A stretch of 64,000 bases of DNA, from positions 14,103,764 through 14,167,763 of the forward strand of contig NC_092583.1 of the NCBI RefSeq assembly GCF_037975245.1, read 5' to 3'. Both the position numbers and the translations under genes were made by a program. The DNA is from Apostichopus japonicus. Lineage: Eukaryota > Echinodermata > Holothuroidea > Aspidochirotida > Stichopodidae. The notes under the pieces are model-generated. The model did not search any database and was not told the DNA's origin. It saw nothing but the letters and a program-made list of their open reading frames with translations. Of this stretch, positions 12,001 to 21,636 are shown in pieces; the first letter of the stretch is position 1; each line of letters begins with the position of its first letter.

Positions 12001-15000
12001 GATGTGGCGCACTGTAGTGTCCCAGGAGGGATTGTTTGAATCGTGCACACTTTGGTGTGTGGGTGTGACAAGTTAAACAATGACCAATGAGTCACGTGAG
12101 GGGGACTTGGCCTTAAACAAGACAGTAACCTTTCAACTTCCACTGTCAATTTTAAAATTCAGCAAGCTAATTTGAGATACATACTGTGTACATCTATCTA
12201 CCCTTAACTCTTGTCATTCAGTACTTAGCTATTACCAAAGGTAACAAGGTACAGTACTACATTTCTTTAAATTTAACAGGGGAGTTTATGTTACATAATT
12301 GCATAAATTCACAGTATATATAGAATATCTAATATGATACAGATACGCTATAATTTGACCACATATGTTGGGAGTCCTGGAAATCTAATGATTTATGATC
12401 AAGCAACAAGATCCTCCTACCCTGGGATAATCTGCCTTCCATTTGTAAAAATAAATCAAACAGTTCAAACTGGTTTACAGCACACTGGTAAGATTAGAAC
12501 ATTGAAAGTACCCAATTTGGCCTCTGTACTGTAATATAAGATCATATCAACAGGTCTGTGATCACAGAGAGAGAGAGATATATATTTTCTAGATGCACAT
12601 CATTTAGAGGCCATTGGGATGAAAATGTTGCACACATTCTTGACAGATTACCCAACTAATGTCACTACATTTTGTGCCCCTGTACATCAGGGTGACACTT
12701 AATGATAGATCAACCTATGTCAAATTTCAGATAAAAACAATTGATGAACTTTCTCTTCAATAGTACAAGTGGCAGCATGTTGTAGTGTTACATTCCAACA
12801 TACCCATACCTCCCCCTGCCTCCTAACCTCCACCCCCACCCCACCCCACCCCACTAATAATATAAATAGCTAACATTGGGAACAATAGGATGAGGTAATG
12901 CACTCAAAGGTTTGCAAATGAAAACATAAAAGATTAACTTTCTCTCCATTGGTACAAGTGGCAGCATTTTGTAACATGCTATATTCCAATGTACCAATAC
13001 CCCCTGTCTTCTACCCCCCCCCCCCCCCGCACTCCACTAATAATATAAATAGCTAACATTGGGAACAATAGGATGAGGTAATGCATTCAAAGGTTTGCAA
13101 ATGAAAACATAAAAGATTAACTTTCTCTCCATTGGTACAAGTGGCAGCATTTTGTAACATGCTATATTCCAATGTACCAATACCCCCTGTCTCCTACCCC
13201 CCCCCCCCCCGCACCCCACTAATAATATAAATTGCTAACATTGGGAACAATAGGATGAGGTAATGCATTCAAAGGTTTGCAAATGAAAACATAAGAGTGT
13301 GGGACACATAACTTTTTGTTGTTGTATTTTCTGTAATAAATCTGGAACAGCCAAATGGTTGTAACCACATGTACATGAATTATTGGGATTGAGAAGTATC
13401 CATTTATGAGTGATGCTTAAAATGGAAATTTCTCAAAATCACCACCCGATGTAAATTTATTACTTGGAATTTTTATATTTCCATGGGTAGCAAACCATAA
13501 AACAAAATTCATCCTCAACTTATGACATATTAAATGCATCAACTCATGAAAGCGCAAACTTTAATAGTATATAAAAAAATGTGGTAAGACCCCTTCACAA
13601 AAATTAAATCCAAGAAAAGAGAAAATGATTTAAGTTATAATTACAATCATCATTAACCATGCTACAGCTAGCTCCTGACTCGGGGTTTGGGAAAATATTA
13701 AAGCAGCATTTTGCGTCCTTTTCTATGATTTTTCTCAACCTCACTGACTCCACTATGCCATAACGAAATACATAACTAGCTTATCTATTTAAGTCTTACT
13801 TCAAATGGTGGCATAAAAGTCGAAAATTTTGCAACTTAAACTTTGTTTTGCTCCAAGATATTTTCCGTTGAGATCCCAATAAACCTCGCCCATAATATGA
13901 ATATTTAAACACTGCGAACGTGATTGACCAATACGTAATACAACACCATGCTTGATTTGTGTAGTCTATATGGCAGTTGTACCAGGGATTTCCATAACAA
14001 CTCCCTGGTTGTACCAACGCAAAGTCTTGAATCTATTTTTAGCAGCGGCTCATAACTAAACCTGCATCTCTGATTGGTTGAATTCAAACTAGTGGGTTTG
14101 GGGGAACTGTATGCGATTAATTTTAAATGTTGAATTTGTCGTGGACACTTTTCTCATTATCTGCAAATATCCTTAATAACTCACCAATTAACGTTGTTGG
14201 CAGGGAAAAACATGGCTAATATCTTAGTTCAATGCTGTTTTGAGATTGATATATGTAAAAAGCTCGATAGACATGTCAAAAAGTAGAAAACGGCGACTAA
14301 ACGCAAAATGCTGCTTTAAGACAATGTTGAGAACCTTTTGTGTTACATGATGAATTCTTGCAACAAGAGGTAAAGTATGAAATGTATGTTGTGAATAACA
14401 AACAATTATTTGGTTACAGTTTGTAAAATAAGCTTGATCAATGTTAACAGTAATTTTTGGTCAACTTTAATGATTTTAATTTATGCAAATTATTGTGTGT
14501 AAACATCAAAATTTTTGAAAACAAATATTATATCTGAAAACTTCACACTTTAAGCTTTCATTTGATATCACATTTGTTTCCATTGTATTAAGACAATACT
14601 GAAAATAGGGTGTTCATGTCTACCTTTGAGTGGAATTGCCCATAATCGCTTGTTGAGCATATATTTTTTTTAAATATTTTTTATTTACATTTTAATGACA
14701 TGTTTAATATTTCATCGGAATGTTCTTTCAAGACAAACTTGATGATGATGATGATGATATCATTAGTGAGGTCTTTAAAGTCACACACTTCACTTATAGT
14801 ACAAAACAAATGACAAACCAGCTATGAAGAAAATTCACTATTAAATATGAAGATGAATAAGATTCCGTCCAATGGATTTACTGAAAGTAAAAACTTTCAA
14901 TCTCAAAAGTGATTTTGATCATACTGTACCTTGACCACATGTTTAATATAAACTTGCTAAGCTAAACTCAGCTTTTACAACTTAATTATTAAGCACCAGT

Positions 15001-18000
15001 GATATTTTTGTTGTTGCTGTGACCTTACTAAGTGCTACTTTAAGTAATGTACTTTAACGGTTCTTCATATTCTTTTCTTCAGCACGTGATTGATGCAACA
15101 ATATAACAAATACATGAACATTTCAACATGGTAAAAGAAAACCAAAGCAAACGGATATCAAATTGCTAGGTTAATCATTGAAAGAGGGCATGTTACACAA
15201 AACAGATTGAGTCTGTGAGGATTACACATGTAGTGACACATTCATTGTTGCTGAAAAATTTACAGTTTATAATTCAAAGTCGCTAAAAGAATAAAACAAC
15301 TGTTTAGCAATTCTCTATTGTTTTTAGATTATCCAGTGTTTTAAAACTAGTGCCCTCGCTGCATGTAACTCTTCTTCTCAAATTCTACCAAAACTCCAAG
15401 CAGATGAGGATTAAGACCATTTCAAGAAAACTCCAAGCAGATGAGGATTAGGACTGAACAAGAAACACAAAGTAGATGAGGATTAAGACTGTTTCAAGAA
15501 AACTCAAAGCAGATGAGGATTAAGACTGCTTCAAGTACAAACAGACAAGAAAACTTTAAGTGCGTTTCGTTTCTCTCTTTTCAGAACCTTAAGTACCTGT
15601 CGATGACTGGTTTATTTACAGTCAGTGTTCACATTAAACTTATACTGGCAGACTGCTAAGCTTTAAATTTGTCAGATAATCAAGTTTGCAATGAGCCCAG
15701 CCTTCGAGTAAGCTTTTGAGGTGAAGTTTCCATTTGGATACAAGTTTGCATAATAATATTGGTTCAGCACATAACCTCAATCAGGGTTGGCCGGTTTTTA
15801 CCGGGCGGTTTTTACCGCCCGGGAAAAACCAGGTTTTTACCGGGAGGTTTTTCCCACCTGTAAGTGGGAAAAACTGGGAAAAACCTCAAATTATATAGAA
15901 TTCCTAAAAATTCATGTGGAACTTGTGGAGGAGCATAGAAACTAGAAGAAAATGGCATCTTATGGTAGGGGGTTGGGTTACATCCAAAGAACAGCCATGA
16001 TCTATAACTTTGTGAGTTTACCGATTAGACTATTATAAATAATTCAAATAAATAATATATTGGATGCTCAAATCAACCAACTTTATTTTCCTATCGAGAT
16101 GCATAATTCCATAATCTAGAGAATGGACAAGTATCAAACTGTTGGTGCCTCCTTGGGCTATGGTTCGTCATATTATACATGTCACATTGTCTTGTTACAT
16201 ATATATTATGCAACACCATCACAAAAACATGGAAAGTGAGCAAACATATTCACAGTGTAACTTTTACAACTCGCTCGCCAAGTAGATCTCTCAAGTAACA
16301 ATGAAAACTGCATGAAGTTGTATAATAATTGGACCATGTTTGCATCAAGGTAAACAGTTGGGTTGTGTGAATGGCTCGATAGGGCCATTGTGCGTTTAAT
16401 ACTTTAATTGGGCCCATGTGCCTTACATAGTTTCAAAGCAGCTTCTATTGAGCCCCCTGGATTGAAGTTCACCTCAATAGACTGTTGCCTACTGTATTAA
16501 TTGAATGAACTGTCTGAGCACATAATAGGCCTGAAGAATTTAGGAGGGGTGTGTGTCCCAGTGTAGACCTATAATGGTTTGGGCAATAGGCAATGCATAC
16601 TGCTAAAGAAATCGTGACAGAATAACTATACATGTACAATATGGAAAATACTCTTTTTTTCCACAAAAAGTAGAATTAGGTTGTGATAAAATAGCTCAAA
16701 ATGAAGCTAAGAAACTCCCATATTCAATAACATATGCCTGTCATGAAACAATATCGTGCCTACTGATGACCCTGCATATTACGGAAGAGTAATAATAGTT
16801 TTCGAGACGGAGGCGGTTTTTACCGGTATTTACCAGTTTTTCCCGGTTTTTACCTGGTTTTTACCGCTTAGTGGGAAAAACAGGTTTTTCCCGGGAAAAT
16901 GCCAACCCTGACCTCAATACCTCTCAGTCTTACTGAAGAGAACCACAGTCAGTGTAATATTTTCTGTTCAGACAACCAAAATCAGCTTTGCAGGTCATTT
17001 GGAGGACAGCTACTTGTTTACATCAAATTCAGATTGCTATTGCACTGTAAGGAAATATCCTAAACAGGAAAAATGACAACTTGGTATCATCCTACATCTG
17101 TTTAGAGATATTCTGAAATAAAATATTAATAGTGGCATGTCTATGATCCACCCAAAGGGGAGTTTTACTGGCCCAAAACCAATATCCTGTTCACCAAACT
17201 TACACATCACTCCTACAGTGAATGTATCAGTCAATCTTTGTTATTTTGTTTTAAGTTTTGGGACAACCAAATTTACTGTTTGGGGCAACCAGAAAGTCCC
17301 TAGTAATAATTTGTCCTGGTCATTACAGGATGTATTACAGCTGTTTGGCAATCACTACTGTAAAATTTATGAACTATTATATGGAAAGTTTATGTCCCTC
17401 AAGTTTAACTGTCACGTTTCATTAATCCATGTCCAATTTCCTTGTGCTGTGACTGTGGTTTTGGTGTAAATTAAGCTAAAAGTGATATATCCAGGTACTT
17501 CAATTTATCTTTCATTTGATTGTTAATAAAAGACTAAGACAAATTCACTGTTAAATGCAGCATTGAAAATCACGGGGTGAACAGACTGCTAATTCTAAGC
17601 AGGAAATTGAATGAAAAACGAAAAACAAATTTGAACGAAAACAATGTAATGCTGCTGATGTTTGCTCAATGCCAAGTAGAATGAATGAAACTCCCACATT
17701 TTGACCTAATATCAACATAAATAATACCTGTGTAAATATTATTGGTTGTAGTTAGTTTATAAAGCAACCCAAGAGGGACGTAATCTACAAGTGAGCATAT
17801 CACATTCCATCTGAAATTGACATCAATTTTTTTATTATTTATTATTCTATAATAAACAGAACCTAATTAAGAATAACACTTACTATTAGGGCTGTGTATA
17901 AACAAAATTCTCTCGAATCAGGTCGCTTGTGGTTGAATACCAATCAAACTAAATGCACAGTTTTTCTGTCTATGAAAGTTTCTTGCATTCAAAAAGTAAG

Positions 18001-20983
18001 GGAACAATCCGATAATACTATCGACTAATTTTAGTGGTTATTGTTTCGTTTTTAGATTACCACATACAGGGGTTCAAAGGGCCAGGTAAGGCTCCAGGGC
18101 CAATTATGTCACTGCCCCCTTTGTTCTAATTCTCCATTTTCCCATTATTATTATATATATTTTATACATACTATATATATATATAGTATATTATGAAAGT
18201 TGGAATACATTATTGTTTATACCTAATTGATGCTGCATCCTGGGGTGTGGCCACTAGAACTCCACACCCCACCCCCACCCCTATTCTATTCTCCTAATAA
18301 GTTAATTACTAAAATATCTTATGGCTTGATCTACTGATCTGAGACTTAATAACTTCTCAGACAATATTATTATGCTTTTGACTATTTCTAACATGCAAAC
18401 AGTTAACTGAAAATAAAAGCATTCCATCACGTCATCCATTTTTTTTCTTAGGATAGATCTATCTTTGCTGTTCCAATGACCAATCAGCAATTCTCAGGTT
18501 GTCTAATTATGCAAAAACCAGTATTTTGTTTTGGAAATCAGTTCTGTAGTCAATTTATCTTGATAGAGTAAGCCTAAGAAAACATTGAATTATATAGCTG
18601 TAAACGAAAAGCAGGAGGGATCACAACAGTGATGAATCGGTTTTAATCATCAAATTACAGCACCCTATCAAACAGCTGTTTTCCTCATTGAATGTCCATC
18701 ATCCTACAGTCTTCTAAGAAATTTCATTAATAATAAATAGAGTAACTTACTATTTTATTAATAGATTGTGCCATGGCATTAAGATGTCTTGAGGAACGAG
18801 CAGTCACTACTATGAAGTAGTCCACGTACTGTCTTTCCCGGGGTACTTTGATGACACACAAATCCAAAGCATTCTCTTCACGAAGGAGCTCTGTGATGCC
18901 ATCAACGTCAAACACAGGCGGTAAATCTTGGATGAAAATTTAGGGTGAAAATTTTCAGCGGCTCAATAAAAGTAGGAAATAAACTGGGATTAAAAGCAGC
19001 TCTTTGGAAGTTTTTCATCAATTGTTTGCTGCTATTCAATACTAAAATCACCAAATAAATGTAGGTCTCATTACCTTGACAAGCGAGAGTTAAATATACA
19101 TGATAAAATAAAAGTCATTACTCATAACATCAGGTGATGAAATGTTGAGGATTGAAACAAATTCATTCATATTTCGAGATGATTAATCTTCATTCAGTGA
19201 ACACATCTAGAAGGGTGTTTAAGTTTTTGTTTTAATATTGCAATCTCATTTCGAGTAACACTTTTGTTGATATTGGCAACCAGATTCAAAAGATGTATTT
19301 AAAGTAGAAGTTTCCAATTAGTGTAATGAGACAAAAAGTGTGACTAGTAGTAACATTATCCCTTCGTTCTTGGCAATGGACGTGCGATCTGAGGATTGCA
19401 GGTTCAAGTCCTGGTCAGATCATTACTCCTTGTCCTTGGGGAAGGCATTTACTCTGCATTGCCTCTCTTCACCCACATGTATAGATGGGGACCTGCATGG
19501 TAACCTGTAATATAGTCGTGTGCCCCAGATTATGGCTGCCCCCCCAGCGGACACAAAGGTGTGGGGCACTTTAATGTCAGAAGGCCTTGAATTGTTACAA
19601 GACTGTACTCCTTCAACTTTAGCTTCAACCAAGCGATACATTATCACATTTTCATTAGAAATTGTTGTGGAGATTACAGTCTGTGATCAGATAAAGTGAT
19701 AAAAAGAATATAAAAAAATTGGGGCCAGAAATGTCTTCAACTTTGACTTCTTAGACATAGTCATAGCATGATCTGGAAGTTCTATTGGTATTTCAGTCAG
19801 TCTATGAAAGTAATTTCAAACAACATAAAACTGTAAAATTTTGCTATTATTACATATTTTATAGCACATTTTATCAACAAAGAATGATCACTTTGACCTT
19901 ATACCTATTAGGCTATTCCCACACAATGTTAGAAGTCATTGACTCATTACTACATAACAAAGGAAGGCAGGTTAGCAGCTCTCCAAGATAACAGCATTTC
20001 ATTTTTTGGTCAGATTCCTTAAAAGTTTGACCAAATCCACCAAATGGTACTCACAAAATGTTGCAGATAATCAAATGAAGGCATCTTCATAGTTTTCACC
20101 GGATGAATATTGATAATGCATTTTTCAGGTTCCCTTTTTCCTTTCTTATTCTTTCTCACCCCAAATTTCATTGTTGTTGTGTACTGACTGTGTACAATAT
20201 TCTCATATTTATGTCAACCAACTAAAATTTTGGATGTTTACAATAACATACACATAAGTTAAATTCAACTTAAGTATATTCCTTGGCGACAACTTCAGCT
20301 GACTGTTTAGGTTTGCACCAAAGCATGTCAATTTTACTTCCCAGACCGAAATTGGGAGTCATGGAATAAGGGCTTACAATCAGTGAAATTGTAAAGATAC
20401 ATCATTTGCAGCAACCTTACATTTACACACACTTACATTTTTTGTTTTTTGAGATGTGGTTAACTTCATTTCTGGATAATTCCTTAACTACATCCTTCTT
20501 TACAACAATATGACCATCAAAGGAGACAGCAACATCTTCCTGTAACACCTCCTTGTCTTGTTTGCTCTGTGAATCTCCTTCTCCAAAGTCTGCTGCAAGC
20601 TCTCTCAAGAGTCCTTTCATCTGTGTATCTTTGAAGATGCCCATATCCTGTCTTTTGTCTGGATCAATCCATTCTTCCAAGCTCTCATCAACTGGATCCA
20701 TTGTTTCATCTTTTCTAGTATTTTTACAGAACCGATTAGATTCATGAACCTTCATTGTTTGAATTAGCAATCTATCGTGATTTAAATATTGTTTCAAAAT
20801 CGGTTCCTCATCTGCATATACAATTTGTTTAAGACCTAACTGCAGCTTTGATATTTTAGGATTGAACTGAACCGGTAATGAGTGGACTTTTCTTTTATGA
20901 GAACTTATGCATCTTAAAGTTTGCTGTAAACCAATACATGACTTGATGATACGGCTAGCACAGCAAGATGTAGAAAGATACAT
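5841..20983 (-). CDS. MALSU1: MALSU1: mitochondrial ribosome assembly/silencing factor (RsfS/Iojap family), four exons
   Basis: Four minus-strand exons (20983-20437, 18926-18751, 7830-7749, 6049-5841) have GT-AG borders and compatible phases (1,0,1) and join to 338 codons including the stop. The N-terminus is basic and Arg/Lys/Ser-rich (MYLSTSCCASRIIKSCIGLQ), like a mitochondrial presequence. The RsfS domain runs from about residue 186 to 302: LLREENALDLCVIKVP, YVDYFIVVTARSSRHLNAMA, GKGTDDWICLDFGNIVVH and LYELEKLW match the family core closely. Family knowledge: MALSU1 binds uL14m on the mitochondrial large subunit, acts in its assembly, and blocks premature small-subunit joining. Residues 30-182 form a long acidic/basic linker that looks longer than in human MALSU1 (about 234 aa in total). 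Introns 1 and 2 hold SINEs, satellites and a hAT MITE. Start: the first Met of the open frame, directly before the presequence. Identity is very secure; the exact N-terminus is less so. Confidence 0.93.
7569..7732. mobile_element. Candidate degenerate hAT-like MITE in MALSU1 intron 3
   Basis: Ends CAGGGATGAGC and, inverted, CAGGCATGGGC are alike, and AATCACGGA recurs in inverted form near both ends. No clean 8-bp duplication flanks it. It lies 17 bases below exon 3. Confidence 0.35.
7749..7830 (-). CDS. MALSU1: MALSU1 exon 3
   Basis: 82 bases bounded by TTTCAG|TAT and TTTG|GTAAGT. Encodes YKQRKSDKHPYILVEGKGTD followed by DWICLDFG, residues 242-268 plus a split Gly269. The block (E-G-x-x-x-x-D-W-x-x-x-D-F-G) is the most conserved RsfS motif. 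The exon is too small and too far (10.9 kb) from exon 2 to be found by length alone; phase and homology place it. Confidence 0.9.
8101..8152 (-). repeat. (GTAT)n joined to a 3' fragment of SINE family 1
   Basis: A GTAT/ATGT microsatellite leads into about 30 bases (AGATCCTCCTGCAAGCAGGA, then ACTCGCG) that match the 3' tail of the SINEs at 24.6 and 30.2 kb, minus orientation. A severely 5'-truncated insertion. Confidence 0.6.
8153..8195. repeat. Two tandem copies of a 17-bp unit
   Basis: GCATATACCAATCCTTT occurs twice in a row just after the SINE fragment. Confidence 0.6.
8803..9033. repeat. Long near-perfect hairpin (91-bp arms) plus a direct third copy
   Basis: Arms 8847-8937 and 8943-9033 are reverse complements with only a few mismatches, around a 5-base loop. 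A third copy of the inner half lies directly repeated at 8803-8848. Transcribed with MALSU1 intron 2 it would fold into a long double-stranded RNA. Confidence 0.85.
10657..11530. repeat. 145-bp satellite, six units, in MALSU1 intron 2
   Basis: Unit starts at about 10657, 10809, 10956, 11096, 11241 and 11385. Each unit holds GATATCTCAAGAAGG, GTGTAGGAGAACCACATTGA, CTATTGTTTTTAAGAGG and GGGGTCACCAGGGGTCAAAT. Units are 140-152 bp and diverge by scattered changes. Short reading frames here come from the repeat. Confidence 0.9.
11779..12145 (+). mobile_element. tRNA-derived SINE, family 2, copy 1
   Basis: A-box-like TGGTCAAGTGG near 11784 and B-box GTTCGAGTC at about 11830-11840 begin the element. 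The body includes GCAAGGCACTTTATCTCCAT, TGCCTCTCTTCACCCAGGTG and CCCAGGGGACACGTAGATGT. A second copy lies at 19370-19630. Confidence 0.75.
12748..13295. repeat. 183-bp satellite, about three units, with poly(C) tracts
   Basis: ACTAATAATATAAAT recurs at about 12853, 13036 and 13218. Each unit shares GCTAACATTGGGAACAATAG, GATGAGGTAATGCA and GTACAAGTGGCAGCATTTTG, and ends in a C tract that has lengthened to 14-15 bases in two units. Confidence 0.88.
15388..15540. repeat. 34-38-bp minisatellite, four units
   Basis: GCAGATGAGGATTA (once GTAGATGAGGATTA) recurs at about 15400, 15438, 15472 and 15510 with TTCAAGAAAACTC between. Confidence 0.8.
15774..16918. mobile_element. 1129-bp non-autonomous hAT element with 8-bp target duplication
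   Basis: The element at 15782-16910 begins CAGGGTTGGC and ends GCCAACCCTG. It is flanked by a perfect 8-bp duplication ACCTCAAT (15774-15781 and 16911-16918). Subterminal regions are packed with GGTTTTTACCG and CCGGGAAAAAC motifs in both orientations. No transposase frame is present. It lies in MALSU1 intron 2. Confidence 0.88.
18751..18926 (-). CDS. MALSU1: MALSU1 exon 2 (N-terminal half of RsfS domain)
   Basis: 176 bases, acceptor CCAAG|AT and donor ATA|GTAAGT. Encodes residues 183-241 with the RsfS signature ENALDLCVIKVP...YVDYFIVVTARSSRHLNAMAQSINKI. In this family these residues form the first strands and helix of the fold. The one-base phase left by exon 1 is completed here (TAT, Tyr183). 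Confidence 0.92.
19370..19630 (+). mobile_element. tRNA-derived SINE, family 2, copy 2
   Basis: Shares with the 11.8-kb copy GGTTCAAGTCCT, GGCATTTACTCTGCATTGCC, TCTCTTCACCCA and GGGGCACTTTAATGTC. Its B-box is changed (GTTCAAGTC) and its A-box is largely lost. It lies upstream of exon 2 within MALSU1 intron 1. Confidence 0.72.
20437..20983 (-). CDS. MALSU1: MALSU1 exon 1 (presequence and linker)
   Basis: Encodes residues 1-182 plus one base of codon 183. The donor is AAAT|GTAAGT at 20437/20436. After the basic presequence come a charged linker with LEEWIDPDKRQDMGIF and LLRELAADFGEGD, then a lysine-rich end. No RsfS core residues lie here. The frame runs only five codons into the intron before a stop, which fits the splice placement. 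Confidence 0.88.
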
Positions 20984-21108
20984 TTTAGTCTTTGGCTGCT
21001 ACATACACACCAACATGAGTTCTGTATGCAGTAAGAAAAGAGAATAACATATTAAAATTACCCCACAATAACAAATTTCTTAGTTCTTTTCAAAAATATA
21101 ACTTGAGT

Positions 21109-21121
21109 TTCCCAGCATGCA
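21109..21121 (+). promoter_or_regulatory. ZNF143/THAP11-like promoter element upstream of MALSU1
   Basis: TTCCCAGCATGCA lies about 125 bases upstream of the MALSU1 start codon. It matches the 3' half of the SBS consensus (ACTACAATTCCCAGCATGC), common in promoters of nuclear genes for mitochondrial and ribosomal proteins; the 5' half (ACTTGAG) matches only partly. The motif works in either orientation. Confidence 0.45.
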
Positions 21122-21214
21122 TTCTCTTGCTGTCGCTGATTTACTCTTAACACAAAAATAAAACTGAGGTTAGGAATTAACTCAATTAATGATGTGGCAA
21201 ATCCAGTCATTATC

Positions 21215-21636
21215 TCTTAAAGCAGGGTTGTCCAACCTACCGCCCGCGGGCCACAGTCCGGCCCGCCGCAGGGTTGCGTCCGGCCCACCAGAGATGCTCT
21301 GCGATGCAAAATTTTAGTGAGCAGATTTATTGATAACAGTTTTAAGCTATATAATCAATCATTCGAACCTTCTGGGTAAAAAAAAAACTGCATGCAGGTC
21401 AGTTTGTGTGACACTCTCTCAGCGGAGGGGGGGGGGGCAGCTGCTGGACTTTATTCATGTTTTATCAGGAAGGAAAATGAATCAGTGCGCTCCGCGTGCA
21501 GTTCTCACATTTTGTTGCCTTGGGCTTCAGGCAAGAAATCAAAAAATCGAGCGTAGGGTTCATGCGGCCCCCTCCTTCATCATAATCATTCCATGTGGCC
21601 CTCCTCTGCAAAAGGTTGGACAACCCTGTCTTAAAG
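21215..21636. mobile_element. 406-bp hAT MITE with 8-bp target duplication, upstream of MALSU1
   Basis: The element at 21223-21628 has inverted ends CAGGGTTGTCCAACC / GGTTGGACAACCCTG. A perfect 8-bp duplication TCTTAAAG flanks it (21215-21222 and 21629-21636). It carries GC-rich blocks (CGCCCGCGGGCC) that stand out from the AT-rich flanks. No coding capacity. It begins about 230 bases upstream of the MALSU1 start codon. Confidence 0.92.

Noticed and set aside
17137-17469. 110-codon plus frame in MALSU1 intron 2
   Set aside because: No recognisable domain and no bordering splice logic; consistent with chance.
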